Part shown: positions 7,859 through 16,509 of the stretch, piece by piece
How positions within the stretch are numbered: position 1 is the first letter of the stretch
Layout: each line of letters opens with the position of its first letter
Assembly: GCA_001704765.1 (NCBI GenBank)
Contig: MBFK01000093.1
Location: 176,022 to 240,021 of the forward strand
Source: Sinorhizobium shofinae
GTDB taxonomy: Bacteria > Pseudomonadota > Alphaproteobacteria > Rhizobiales > Rhizobiaceae
Length of the DNA: 64,000 bases
Direction: 5' to 3'
The notes under the pieces: model-generated
Seen by the model: the letters and a program-made list of their open reading frames with translations, nothing else
Told to the model about the DNA's origin: nothing
The model's database searches: none
Program-made: the position numbers and the translations under genes

Positions 7859-9367
7859 ATGAATCGCGCAGACTCAGCCATTCGCCGCTTTTCGGGTCTC
7901 CAGGAATTCGCCGCCATGCTCGAGCAGCGCGGCCGGCTGCGCCGCATATCGCGACCGGTTTCGCTCGTGCATGAGGTGACGGAGATCCACCGGCGCGTGC
8001 TCAAATCCAACGGGCCGGCATTGCTCTTCGAGAAACCGGTCGATGCCTCCGGCCGCGTTTGCGACATGCCGCTTCTCGTCAATCTCTTCGGCACGCGCGA
8101 AAGGATAGAGTGGGGTTTCGGGCTTCCGACCGGTGGCCTGCCGGCGCTGGCGGAAATGCTGGCGGAGCTGCGCGAACCAAGATCGCCGCAATCTCTGAAG
8201 GATGCCTGGAGCAAGCTGCCGCTGCTGAAAGCCGCGCTCGCAATGCGGCCGCGACATGTGGCACGGCCGCCGGTGCAGGAGACGGTGTGGCGCGGTGCAG
8301 AAGTGGACCTCGCACGCGTGCCGATCCAATGGTGCTGGCCGGGCGAGCCGGCACCCCTTGTCACCTGGCCACTGGTGATCACCCGTGCGCCGGACGATCC
8401 GAGCGACGTCAATGTCGGCATCTACCGCATGCAGGTCCTCGGCCCGAACCGGCTTATCCTGCGATGGCTCGCGCATCGCGGCGGCGCCCGCCACCATCGC
8501 CTCTGGCAGCAGCGCGGCGAAGCCATGCCGGTGGCGGTCGCGATCGGCGCTGATCCGGCGACGATCCTCGCCGCCGTGATGCCCTTGCCCGAGGGGATGA
8601 GCGAACTCAACTTTGCCGGACTGTTGAAGGGGGAGCGGCCGCAGGTCACGCCGGCGATCACCGTACCGATTTCCGTCCCGGCGAAGGCCGAGATTGTCCT
8701 CGAGGGCGTCGTTTCGCCCGACGAGACCGCAGAAGAGGGGCCCTATGGCGATCACACGGGCTATTACAATTCCGTCGAGCGCTTTCCGGTGATGACGCTG
8801 TCGGCAATCACCATGCGCCGCAAGCCCTACTATCTCTCGACCTATACAGGCCGCCCGCCGGACGAGCCGTCGAAGCTCGGCGAGGCGATGATGGAGCTCT
8901 TCCTGCCGCTGGTGAAGCGGCAATTTCCTGAAATCGTCGATCTCCACCTGCCGCCGGAAGCTTGCTCGTATCGGGCGATGGTCGTCTCGCTTGACAAGCG
9001 ATATCCGGGCCAGGCGAAGCGGATCATGATGGGCCTGTGGTCGATGCTGCCGCAGTTCACCTATACCAAGCTCATCATCGCCGTCGATCCGGACATCGAC
9101 GTCAGGAACTGGGCCGATGTCGTCTGGGCGCTTTCGACCCGTTTCGACGCCAGCCGCGATGTCACCATCCTCAACGACACGCCCATCGACTATCTCGATT
9201 TCGCCTCGCCAAAGCCCGGCCTCGGCGGCAAGCTCGGGCTCGACGCGACCCGCAAGCTCGGAGCCGAGACTGAACGCGAATGGGGACGTGTTCTCGAAAT
9301 GCCGGCGGAGCTCGTCAGCCGCGTTGATCGACTGTGGGGGGACCTGGGCCTGGGAGAAAGTTCATGA
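7859..9367 (+). CDS. UbiD family decarboxylase
   Basis: A protein of about 502 residues with UbiD hallmarks: RIEWGFGLPTGG, NVGIYRMQVLGPNRL, the E-x2-YGDHTGYYN active-site block (GPYGDHTGYYNSVERFPV) and RRKPYYLSTYTGRPPDEPS. UbiD enzymes use prenylated FMN, made by a UbiX partner not seen here, to decarboxylate 4-hydroxy-3-polyprenylbenzoate and related acids. Divergence from ubiTUV across an NnrR-type box makes the ubiquinone role likely. TTG 7802 and ATG 7859 are both possible starts; 7859 has GGGG before it. Confidence 0.85.
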   Translation: MNRADSAIRRFSGLQEFAAMLEQRGRLRRISRPVSLVHEVTEIHRRVLKSNGPALLFEKPVDASGRVCDMPLLVNLFGTRERIEWGFGLPTGGLPALAEMLAELREPRSPQSLKDAWSKLPLLKAALAMRPRHVARPPVQETVWRGAEVDLARVPIQWCWPGEPAPLVTWPLVITRAPDDPSDVNVGIYRMQVLGPNRLILRWLAHRGGARHHRLWQQRGEAMPVAVAIGADPATILAAVMPLPEGMSELNFAGLLKGERPQVTPAITVPISVPAKAEIVLEGVVSPDETAEEGPYGDHTGYYNSVERFPVMTLSAITMRRKPYYLSTYTGRPPDEPSKLGEAMMELFLPLVKRQFPEIVDLHLPPEACSYRAMVVSLDKRYPGQAKRIMMGLWSMLPQFTYTKLIIAVDPDIDVRNWADVVWALSTRFDASRDVTILNDTPIDYLDFASPKPGLGGKLGLDATRKLGAETEREWGRVLEMPAELVSRVDRLWGDLGLGESS

Positions 9368-9428
9368 GCAAGGCGCGGGTCGTCGTCGGTGTCTCGGGGT
9401 GGCGGCCTGGGACCCGTGACCGTGGGGT

Positions 9429-10115
9429 TCAATAGGCCGTCGCCAGCAGCAAGGGGTCGGCGTAGAACAGCGCAGCATGGCCACCGGTGAGCAGCCACAG
9501 CGTCAGGGCCGCCGTCGATGCGGCTGCCAAGGCCAGCGGCCGATCGCCTCTGATGCGAGTGCGTCCGGAGAGAACCGCCGCGAAAGGCAGGATCGACGTC
9601 GCCGCGGCCTCTCGAGACCATTTTTCCCCGAGCCGTCGGCGCGCACGTCTCTCCAGCATAGGTATGCTGGCGAGCGCAAATAAGGCGAAGCCTCCGAAGA
9701 GGATGAGCGAGCGCAGGTCACCATTGGCGACCAGATGGCCGAGCGCCCAGACGGCGAAGCCCCAGAGGACGGGATGTCGGGTGATCGCGACGACCGCACC
9801 CGACGTCGCGCCCTGGCGGATCGAGGCCGACAGCGGATTTGTGCTGAAGAGCCCGGCGAGCACGAGAAAGACGCCGACCGGGGCGGCTATCAGGGTTACC
9901 CAGGCCTGCCAGGCCGCCGGGTCCCAAAGTGGAATGTAGTCGACGTTCAACGCCGAGATGAACACCCAGCCGAGGACGAGGATAGAGACGAGCGAATAAA
10001 GCGAGAAGTAGGTCGCCCTGCCGAGGCGGGCTATCAGCCGCTCGCGGATGGCGGGCGTCGCCGGAATGGAGTGGAGGAGCAGAAAAACGAACAGCGCCAG
10101 CAGAAACTCGGCCAT
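9429..10115 (-). CDS. nnrU: NnrU family membrane protein
   Basis: A 228-residue multi-spanning membrane protein of the NnrU (PF07298) type: MAEFLLALFVFLLLHSIPA, then ATYFSLYSLVSILVLGW, TRHPVLWGFAVWALGHLVANGD and LERRARRRLGEKW. The RHPVLWGF and HLVANGD motifs are typical. NnrU is needed for normal nitrite and NO reductase function in denitrifying alphaproteobacteria, but its biochemical role is unresolved. It is the last gene of a leftward three-gene operon divergent from norE. Confidence 0.9.
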   Translation of the reverse strand: MAEFLLALFVFLLLHSIPATPAIRERLIARLGRATYFSLYSLVSILVLGWVFISALNVDYIPLWDPAAWQAWVTLIAAPVGVFLVLAGLFSTNPLSASIRQGATSGAVVAITRHPVLWGFAVWALGHLVANGDLRSLILFGGFALFALASIPMLERRARRRLGEKWSREAAATSILPFAAVLSGRTRIRGDRPLALAAASTAALTLWLLTGGHAALFYADPLLLATAY

Positions 10116-10180
10116 CTGATTTTGCCTCAGAGCGGATGAGGAAAAGTGTGAGCGGCTTTCCGCCCGCATCCCGCTCCATT

Positions 10181-10546
10181 CTAGTGTGATGTCTTCGACC
10201 GCTGCATCGCTTCGATCATCGCCTGCTCCGCAGTAACGTGGCGGCGCAGTCCGTCGAGAGAGACGCGCAGCATAGAGTCGATTGCCTCCCAGGCAAACTT
10301 GCTTCTCCCCGATGCCGCCGACTGTAGCGCCGCGGCGAGATGCTTCGGCGAGGACGTTTCGTCCGCCTGGTCAAGGTTCAAGGCCGATAGCTGCGTCGCC
10401 GTCGCGATGCAATGCTCGCGGTCCATGCGGCCGGTGATCGAATCGACGATGGCCTCCACTGCATCACAAAGGGCGAGCAACTCGCGATATCGTGCCTGAA
10501 GGCTGTCGAGCGGCGCGGGCCGGACCAACGATCTTCCCTCTCTCAT
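10181..10546 (-). CDS. Hypothetical protein between nnrU and a small membrane protein (121 aa)
   Basis: A soluble, mainly helical protein starting MREGRSLVRPAPLDSLQARY. Its ATG overlaps the stop of the preceding 51-residue gene by an ATGA junction. Scattered histidines and cysteines (LLALCDAV, MDREHCIATATQ, LRRHVTAEQA) suggest possible cofactor binding, but no motif is complete enough to name a family. Position in the nnrU operon indicates co-regulation with NO reductase. Confidence 0.65.
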   Translation of the reverse strand: MREGRSLVRPAPLDSLQARYRELLALCDAVEAIVDSITGRMDREHCIATATQLSALNLDQADETSSPKHLAAALQSAASGRSKFAWEAIDSMLRVSLDGLRRHVTAEQAMIEAMQRSKTSH

Positions 10547-10698
10547 CGGTCGATGAACAGGACGGCGGCGCAGGCGACTGATGCCAGCACGGCGGCGAGC
10601 GTGCCGGTGCGTTGCAGAACGCCCATTCGATAGAGCACGAGCGCGAAGATGATGATGATCGGGGTGGCGACCGAGAGGCCGATCTGTGCGTCGTTCAT
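10543..10698 (-). CDS. Small two-helix membrane protein, first gene of nnrU operon (51 aa)
   Basis: Begins MNDAQIGLSVATPIIIIFAL and shows two hydrophobic segments (residues about 8-24 and 34-49) joined by a short LYRMGVLQRTG loop. Small proteins of this form occur beside nnrU in denitrifiers, sometimes called NnrT, but I cannot confirm the name. A predicted transcript start about 13 bases upstream follows from the dyad at 10746-10759. It is coupled to the 121-residue gene by an ATGA overlap. Confidence 0.65.
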   Translation of the reverse strand: MNDAQIGLSVATPIIIIFALVLYRMGVLQRTGTLAAVLASVACAAVLFIDR

Positions 10699-10745
10699 GG
10701 CAATCTCCGTTTTCACGGAACATAGCGGGACGGCTGGACTGGTCT

Positions 10746-10759
10746 TTGATCGAGAGCAA
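10746..10759. promoter_or_regulatory. NnrR/FNR-type dyad shared by nnrU operon and norE
   Basis: TTGATCGAGAGCAA within TTTG...CAAAG. The centre is about 62 bases before norE and about 55 bases before the leftward 51-residue gene. Class II spacing would give leaders of about 21 and 13 bases, so one site could serve both directions. Confidence 0.72.
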
Positions 10760-10814
10760 AGAACCGGCCGCTCCTTTTTCCTATCCGCTTCGGCAACCGA
10801 TGCGGAGAAGCGGC

Positions 10815-11366
10815 ATGGAAAACGCAATGATGGCCGGCGCGGCCGGCGAAGAGGAAGCCGATACGTTCATTCTCTGGGTGCTGATCTGGAGCGAGCTTGC
10901 CGCCTTCGGCATTCTCATCGGCGCCTTCCTGGTCGCCTCTATGATTGCGCCGGCGGATTTCGCCGTCGCGCGGCTGCACCTCAAACCGGCAATTGCCGCT
11001 CTCAACACGCTCGTCCTGCTGACGAGCGGATGGCAGGCGGCGGTTGCGGCAGGGAAGGGCGCGTCCGTCGCCACGCGGCGCCGGGCATTGGTGCTGGCGG
11101 CGCTTCTCGGCTTCGCCTTCGTTGCCATCAAGATCTACGAGTACAGCACGGAAATCCGCTTTGCCGGGGAAGCAGCGTTTCATTCCTTCTTCGAACTTTA
11201 CTTCATCCTGACCGGCTTTCACCTCGTCCACGTCGGCTTCGTCGCCGTCATTCTGCTTATCGTCGCCTGGAGGCCGCGTCCGGCCAATGTCGATCTCGTC
11301 ACCACCCTCTGGCATGTGATCGATCTCGTCTGGATCGTCATGTTCCCGATCCTTTATCTGGTTTGA
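10815..11366 (+). CDS. norE: NorE, cytochrome oxidase subunit III-like protein
   Basis: A 183-residue membrane protein of the CoxC/subunit III superfamily with five hydrophobic segments. It includes LWVLIWSELAAFGILIGAFL at the N-terminus and FFELYFILTGFHLVHVGFV and LWHVIDLVWIVMFPILYLV at the C-terminus. NorE assists NO reductase activity but is not part of the catalytic core. I start at ATG 10815 (MENAMMAG); upstream ATGs read across the promoter. norF follows five bases later. Confidence 0.9.
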   Translation: MENAMMAGAAGEEEADTFILWVLIWSELAAFGILIGAFLVASMIAPADFAVARLHLKPAIAALNTLVLLTSGWQAAVAAGKGASVATRRRALVLAALLGFAFVAIKIYEYSTEIRFAGEAAFHSFFELYFILTGFHLVHVGFVAVILLIVAWRPRPANVDLVTTLWHVIDLVWIVMFPILYLV

Positions 11367-11371
11367 GCACC

Positions 11372-11662
11372 ATGAGCGATCGCGGCCCCCAACAGTTGAA
11401 GAAAACCTGGATGATCCTCGTCTTGATGGTTCTCGCCGGCATGCTGCTCTCGTTCAAGGTCCAGGACCCTGCGGCTCCGCTGGTTCTCACGCTAGCCTTG
11501 CTGACGCTCGCGGTGTTGAAAGCCCGTCTCGTGGTGCTGGATTTTCTGGGCTTGCGTTCGGGTTCTCGGGTCTTGCGGGTCGGCCTTATCGCCTGGCCGC
11601 TCTTCTTTGCGCTGGCCGCTGCGGCAAAAGCGCTCATCGCGGCCGTTTCGCTGAGCGGTTGA
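11372..11662 (+). CDS. norF: NorF membrane protein
   Basis: A 96-residue protein with three hydrophobic segments, starting MSDRGPQQLKKTWMILVLMV. Its position directly behind norE and ahead of norCB identifies it as NorF, a small membrane protein that supports NO reductase in Paracoccus and rhizobia. Primary sequence alone is weakly diagnostic (cytochrome c oxidase subunit IV-like). The spacing after norE indicates one transcript. Confidence 0.75.
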   Translation: MSDRGPQQLKKTWMILVLMVLAGMLLSFKVQDPAAPLVLTLALLTLAVLKARLVVLDFLGLRSGSRVLRVGLIAWPLFFALAAAAKALIAAVSLSG

Positions 11663-11681
11663 AGGGCTCTTCGCCTCTTGT

Positions 11682-11695
11682 TTGCCGAAACGCAA
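11682..11695 (+). promoter_or_regulatory. NnrR/FNR-type dyad upstream of norCBQD
   Basis: TTGCCGAAACGCAA within TTTG...CAAAG lies just behind norF and 130 bases before the norC start. A class II start would be near 11730, leaving a leader of about 95 bases. It implies that norCBQD has its own promoter separate from norEF. Confidence 0.7.
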
Positions 11696-11824
11696 AGAAC
11701 GCCTGCGCGCAAACCTTAGAAGAGATCGCGTTTACCGGTGGGCGGGGACTCCGCGGCCGACCGGCGGGAATTGCTCAGGCCGGCCCGCATTTTCGCGGCC
11801 TCCGGAAATCGAAAGGACCATGGG

Positions 11825-12277
11825 ATGGCAGAACGCCTTACCAAGACAGGGGCACGTAACGTCTTCTACGGCGGCTCCATCTTCTTCTTCGCGATCTTTG
11901 TCGGCCTCACGGCCCACAGCCACTACTACATGAAGACCCAATCCACCGACGAGACGACCCTGACGGCCTCCGTCGCGCGCGGCAAGCACGTCTGGGAGAA
12001 GAACTCCTGCATCAACTGCCACACCCTGCTCGGCGAGGGCGCCTATTTCGCGCCGGAGCTTGGCAACGTGTGGAAGCGGTGGGGCGGCGAGTCCGACCCG
12101 GAAGGCGCGCGCGAGACGCTCAAATCCTGGATGGCGGCACAGCCCTCCGGCGCCGAGGGCCGGCGGCAGATGCCGCAATTCAATCTCACCGAGCAGGAAC
12201 TGAACGACCTTGCCGACTTCCTCGAATGGACGAGCCGCATCAAGACTCAGAGCTGGCCTCCGAACGAGGCGGGCTGA
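11825..12277 (+). CDS. norC: Nitric oxide reductase subunit C (cytochrome c)
   Basis: A 150-residue membrane-anchored monohaem cytochrome c that passes electrons to NorB. An N-terminal membrane helix (residues about 12-30) precedes the haem site CINCH at 62-66. The distal Met ligand is probably in RRQMPQFNLTEQE. ATG 11825 has GAAAGGA eight bases upstream; an ATG at 11820 is out of frame. norB starts 25 bases after its stop. Confidence 0.95.
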   Translation: MAERLTKTGARNVFYGGSIFFFAIFVGLTAHSHYYMKTQSTDETTLTASVARGKHVWEKNSCINCHTLLGEGAYFAPELGNVWKRWGGESDPEGARETLKSWMAAQPSGAEGRRQMPQFNLTEQELNDLADFLEWTSRIKTQSWPPNEAG

Positions 12278-12301
12278 GACGGCGGGACAAGGAGAAAAGA
12301 T

Positions 12302-13648
12302 ATGAAATATCAAACGCAAAAGGTCGCGATGCTGTATTTCTACGGTGCGCTCGGCCTGTTTCTCGCCCAGGTCCTGTTCGGAGTGCTCGCCGGCACGATC
12401 TACGTGCTGCCCAACACGCTCTCTGAACTGCTGCCCTTCAACATCGTTCGCATGGTGCATACCAACGCACTGATCGTCTGGCTGCTGATGGGCTTCATGG
12501 GCGCCACCTATTACCTCTTGCCGGAAGAGGCCGAGACGGAACTCTACAGCCCGAAGATCGCGGTCGCGCAATTCTGGATCTTCCTGGTGGCGGCGGCCGT
12601 TGCGGTCGTAGGGTATCTCTTCCACATCCATGAAGGCAGGGAATTCCTCGAGCAGCCCTTTGCGATCAAGGTCGGCATTGTCGTCGTGGCGCTGATGTTT
12701 CTCTTCAACATCACCCTGACGGTCTTGAAGGGCCGCAAGACGACGGTGACCAACATCCTGATCTTCGGTCTTTGGGGCGTGGCGATCTTCTTCCTCTTCG
12801 CCTTCTACAACCCGATCAATCTCGCGCTCGACAAGATGTACTGGTGGTATGTCGTTCATCTCTGGGTCGAAGGCGTGTGGGAGCTGATCATGGCCTCTGT
12901 CCTGGCCTTCCTGATGATCAAGCTCAACGGCATCGACCGCGAGGTCGTCGAAAAATGGCTCTACGTCATCGTCGGCCTGGCGCTCTTCTCCGGCATCCTC
13001 GGCACCGGCCACCACTACTACTGGATCGGCGCGCCGGGCTACTGGCAGTGGATCGGCTCGCTGTTCTCCACGCTCGAGGTCGCGCCCTTCTTCACCATGG
13101 TGATCTTCACCTTTGTGATGACCTGGAAGGCTGGCCGCAAGCATCCGAACAAGGCGGCACTCCTCTGGTCGATCGGCTGCTCGGTGATGGCGTTCTTCGG
13201 CGCCGGCGTCTGGGGCTTCCTGCACACGCTGTCGTCGGTCAACTACTACACCCACGGAACGCAGGTCACCGCCGCGCACGGGCACCTCGCCTTCTTTGGT
13301 GCCTATGTGATGCTCAACCTTGCCGTCATGGCCTATGCCATTCCGGAGATCCGCGGCCGGGCGCCCTATAACCAGTGGCTGTCGATCGTGAGCTTCTGGG
13401 CCATGTGCAGCGCCATGTCGGTCATGACCTTCGCGCTCACTTTCGCCGGCGTCGTCCAGGTTCACCTGCAGCGGGTCCTCGGCGAGAGCTTCATGGCCGT
13501 GCAGGATCAGCTCGCGCTCTTCTACTGGGTGCGCCTCGGCTCCGGCTTGGTCGTGCTTATCTCGGCGCTGATGTTCATCTGGGCCGTGCTGGTCCCCGGC
13601 CGAAGCCGCAGCCCGGTGCCCAGTCAGGCCGTCCAACCTGCTGAATGA
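12302..13648 (+). CDS. norB: Nitric oxide reductase subunit B
   Basis: A 448-residue, 12-helix haem-copper superfamily catalytic subunit that reduces 2 NO to N2O at a haem b3-FeB centre. Ligand histidines are visible in RMVHTNALIVW, GTGHHYYWIGAPGYWQW, HTLSSVNYYTHGTQVTAAHGHLAFFGAY and FAGVVQVHLQRVLGE. Length and motifs match the cytochrome c-dependent cNor type. An accessory hairpin lies between norB and norQ. Confidence 0.97.
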   Translation: MKYQTQKVAMLYFYGALGLFLAQVLFGVLAGTIYVLPNTLSELLPFNIVRMVHTNALIVWLLMGFMGATYYLLPEEAETELYSPKIAVAQFWIFLVAAAVAVVGYLFHIHEGREFLEQPFAIKVGIVVVALMFLFNITLTVLKGRKTTVTNILIFGLWGVAIFFLFAFYNPINLALDKMYWWYVVHLWVEGVWELIMASVLAFLMIKLNGIDREVVEKWLYVIVGLALFSGILGTGHHYYWIGAPGYWQWIGSLFSTLEVAPFFTMVIFTFVMTWKAGRKHPNKAALLWSIGCSVMAFFGAGVWGFLHTLSSVNYYTHGTQVTAAHGHLAFFGAYVMLNLAVMAYAIPEIRGRAPYNQWLSIVSFWAMCSAMSVMTFALTFAGVVQVHLQRVLGESFMAVQDQLALFYWVRLGSGLVVLISALMFIWAVLVPGRSRSPVPSQAVQPAE

Positions 13649-13653
13649 GGTAC

Positions 13654-13683
13654 GGCGGGCGGTCCGCTGACGGGCCGCCCGCC
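13654..13683 (+). terminator. Intercistronic hairpin norB-norQ
   Basis: A 9-bp perfect stem (GGCGGGCGG with CCGCCCGCC, 12-base loop) sits 6 bases after the norB stop and 34 bases before norQ. There is no strong T-tract. It may stabilise the norCB message or attenuate entry into norQD, allowing more structural subunits than accessory proteins. Confidence 0.45.
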
Positions 13684-13716
13684 TCTTGTCCTCCCAATCG
13701 ATTTCGGAGTCTTCCC

Positions 13717-14529
13717 ATGAACATCGCCCTGAAAAACCCGCTGACTGCGGAATGCAACATCCCGGCCTATTCCCCCTCGGGCCAGGAATGTGCGCTCTTC
13801 GAAAGCGCCTGGGTTCGCCAGCTGCCGCTGCTCCTGAAGGGCCCGACCGGCTGCGGCAAGACGCGCTTCGTCGCGCATATGGCAGGAAGGCTAGGCCTGC
13901 CGCTCGCAACCGTATCGTGCCATGACGACCTTGCCGCCGCGGACTTGACCGGCCGTTATCTCCTCAAAGGTGGCGACACCGTGTGGGTGGACGGGCCGCT
14001 GACGCGCGCCGTTCGCGAGGGCGGCATCTGCTACCTCGACGAGATCGTCGAGGCACGCAAGGATGTCGCCGTCGTGCTCCACCCCTTGACTGACGACCGG
14101 CGCATTCTGCCGCTGGAGCGCACCGGCGAGGTGCTCGAGGCGCCAGACGGTTTCATGCTGGTCGTTTCCTACAACCCCGGATACCAGAACCTCCTGAAGA
14201 CCTTGAAGCCGAGCACGCGCCAGCGCTTCGTCGCCATCGAGTTCGATTTCCTGCCGAGGGACCGCGAGATCGCCGTCGTATCGCAGGAAAGCGGCCTCGA
14301 CGAAGCCCGCGTGGCGCCGCTCGTCGATCTCGCCCATCGCCTGCGGGCGTTGAAAGGCCACGACCTCGAGGAGGGCGTGTCGACGCGCCTCATCGTCTAT
14401 TGCGCGAGCCTGATCGATAGCGGCCTGTCGCTGCGCGACGCCGTGATCGCGACGATGATAGAGCCGCTGACGGACGAGCCGGACGTCAAGGCGGCGCTGA
14501 TCGAGGTCACCGAGGCGATCATCCGTTGA
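13717..14529 (+). CDS. norQ: NO reductase activation protein NorQ (MoxR-type AAA+ ATPase)
   Basis: A 270-residue AAA+ ATPase with Walker A GPTGCGKT (residues about 42-49), Walker B GGICYLDEI and a sensor region near RTGEVLEAPDGFMLVVSYNPG. With NorD it is needed to insert the non-haem iron FeB into NorB. ATG 13717 (MNIALKNP) is chosen; a longer in-frame start would run into the hairpin. norD starts 11 bases after its stop. Confidence 0.95.
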   Translation: MNIALKNPLTAECNIPAYSPSGQECALFESAWVRQLPLLLKGPTGCGKTRFVAHMAGRLGLPLATVSCHDDLAAADLTGRYLLKGGDTVWVDGPLTRAVREGGICYLDEIVEARKDVAVVLHPLTDDRRILPLERTGEVLEAPDGFMLVVSYNPGYQNLLKTLKPSTRQRFVAIEFDFLPRDREIAVVSQESGLDEARVAPLVDLAHRLRALKGHDLEEGVSTRLIVYCASLIDSGLSLRDAVIATMIEPLTDEPDVKAALIEVTEAIIR

Positions 14530-14540
14530 AGGAATGGACG

Positions 14541-16436
14541 ATGCTGGATTTCCTCGAACTCGAAGAGACCGTGGGCCGTGCCTGGCACCGCTTCATCGGC
14601 AACACGCGCACCTGGCCGCGCTTTCCGGACGAGGCTGTCCGGCTCGAAGAGGTCCAGGGCGTGCTGGCCGTTTACTTTCGCGGTCTCGGCGGAGAGCGGG
14701 CGGTGCAGATCGCGACCGCCCGTGGCCGCACCTCAGCGCATCGGCTGCGATTGCGTCAGCGCATGGGGCTCGGCGAAGAAAAGCTCGTACAGCCTGCGCG
14801 CGACCACGCAACGCTGATGCTGCCGGCAGAAGTCGATCTCTTTCCCCTGCGACGCCTCAACCGCGATCTCTATTTCTGGATGGCAGCGACGATGGCCGTC
14901 ATGCCGCTTTCGCCGGTCCGCGCCGGCGATCCTCTTGCCCGCGATCTGGCAACCCTCGCTCGGGCTGAAGAGACGGTGAAGACGGTGCTCGCGACCTTCC
15001 CGGCGCTGCGACCGCGCTATCGCCGTCTGTGCAGAGCAGTGCTAGACGTGCGCCGGCGCCGGTCGCTTCCGTCGGTCGAGCAGCATGTCGAAAATCGCAT
15101 CCTGGATATGCTGAAGAGAGGCGCCAGACGGATAGAGGAGGTCATGCCGGTGATCTTTCCGCGGCATGCGCCGCCCGGCTACCTGCCGATGCTTCCAGTG
15201 CCGCTCTGGCCGGACGCGCTGCTACGTGAAGAGACGGAGCGGCGAAACGGTGAAGACGAGCCGGCTCGCGGCGGCGGTAGAGCGGAAGGACCGCAGACGA
15301 CGCGCCATGTGGCGACACGCGAGGCACAGCGGCAGTCGGAGCGGAGCCCCTTCATCCTCAATCGCTTCGAGAAGATCCTCGCCATGGCCGAGATGGTCAA
15401 TGTCGATCGCCCGGCCGACGACAGCGATGATCACGACGCAAGCGCCGCCGACGAGCTCGACGACATGACACTCGGCGAACGCCAGGGACGCCCGGCCGCG
15501 CGCTTTCGCTTCGACCTCGACCTGCCGCCGGAAGCGCTCGACCGGACGCCGCTCATGGCGGAACTGACCTATCCCGAATGGGACTATCGCGGCGGCAGTT
15601 ACCTCAAGGATCATTGCCGGGTGCTTGCAGCGCCCGCCTCGGCAGAGGGCCCGGTGGGCGAAGCGGACCCGGCGACGAAGAACCTGATCCGGCGTGTGCG
15701 TCGTCAGTTCGAGGTGCTGCGGCCGCGTCACGAAATGCTGAGGGCACAGATCGATGGTGCCGATCTCGATCTCGATGCGGTCGTGCGCGCTCGAACCGAC
15801 CTTAGGGCCGGGGGGCAGGGCAGCGACCGCATCCATATCATGAGCCGTCCGCAGGCGCACGATCTTGCGGTGACGATCCTCGTCGACGTGTCGCTTTCGA
15901 CCGACGCCTGGTTCGACAATCTCCGCGTCCTCGATGTAGAGAAGCAGGCGCTTTTGGTTCTAGCCCATGGGCTCTCCGCCTGTGGCGACAGCCACGAAAT
16001 TCTCACCTTCACCTCGCGGCGGCGGGACTGGGTGAGGATAGAGACGGTCAAGGCTTTCGACGAGGCGATGAGCGCGGCAATCGAGGCGCGCATCGCGGCG
16101 CTGAAACCCGGTTACTATACCCGCATCGGCGCGGCCATCCGCCACGCCGCAGCAGGCCTTGTCGAACGGCCGAACCGCCGCAAGCTCCTCATCGTCCTGA
16201 CCGATGGGAAACCGAACGACGTCGATTACTACGAGGGACGTTTCGCGCTCGAGGACAGCCGCCGGGCCGTCGGTGAAGCGCGCCGCTCGGGAATCAGCGT
16301 GTTCGGGGTGACGGTGGATCGCGAGGCGAAATCCTATGTTCCGGTGATCTTCGGGCAGAACGGTTATGCCGTCGTCAGCAACATCGGCAGGCTGCCTGCG
16401 GCCCTGCCGGCAATCTATCGCGGCCTGGTAAGGTAG
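14541..16436 (+). CDS. norD: NO reductase activation protein NorD (VWA domain)
   Basis: A 631-residue protein with a long N-terminal helical region and a C-terminal von Willebrand factor A domain. The MIDAS motif is visible as VDVSLSTDAW and the partner motif as VLTDGKPNDVDYYEG. NorD acts with NorQ as a MoxR-VWA pair maturing NO reductase. AAGGAA lies six bases before ATG 14541. It ends against a strong terminator shared with the convergent hemN. Confidence 0.94.
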   Translation: MLDFLELEETVGRAWHRFIGNTRTWPRFPDEAVRLEEVQGVLAVYFRGLGGERAVQIATARGRTSAHRLRLRQRMGLGEEKLVQPARDHATLMLPAEVDLFPLRRLNRDLYFWMAATMAVMPLSPVRAGDPLARDLATLARAEETVKTVLATFPALRPRYRRLCRAVLDVRRRRSLPSVEQHVENRILDMLKRGARRIEEVMPVIFPRHAPPGYLPMLPVPLWPDALLREETERRNGEDEPARGGGRAEGPQTTRHVATREAQRQSERSPFILNRFEKILAMAEMVNVDRPADDSDDHDASAADELDDMTLGERQGRPAARFRFDLDLPPEALDRTPLMAELTYPEWDYRGGSYLKDHCRVLAAPASAEGPVGEADPATKNLIRRVRRQFEVLRPRHEMLRAQIDGADLDLDAVVRARTDLRAGGQGSDRIHIMSRPQAHDLAVTILVDVSLSTDAWFDNLRVLDVEKQALLVLAHGLSACGDSHEILTFTSRRRDWVRIETVKAFDEAMSAAIEARIAALKPGYYTRIGAAIRHAAAGLVERPNRRKLLIVLTDGKPNDVDYYEGRFALEDSRRAVGEARRSGISVFGVTVDREAKSYVPVIFGQNGYAVVSNIGRLPAALPAIYRGLVR

Positions 16437-16457
16437 ACGGGGGCAGGTCGCGAAACG

Positions 16458-16495
16458 GAGGGCCCGGCATGCTCCAACCATGCCGGGCCCTCTTT
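16458..16495. terminator. Bidirectional terminator between norD and hemN
   Basis: A 14-bp perfect stem (16458-16471 paired with 16479-16492) with a 7-base loop, followed by TTT on the right and preceded by GCGAAAC on the left. It lies between convergent norD and hemN and can serve both. Confidence 0.8.
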
Positions 16496-16509
16496 GTAGG
16501 ACCGAAACT

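Noticed and set aside
11732..13909. 725-residue minus-strand frame over norC and norB
   Set aside because: Antisense shadow; strongly acidic and basic low-information sequence without domains.
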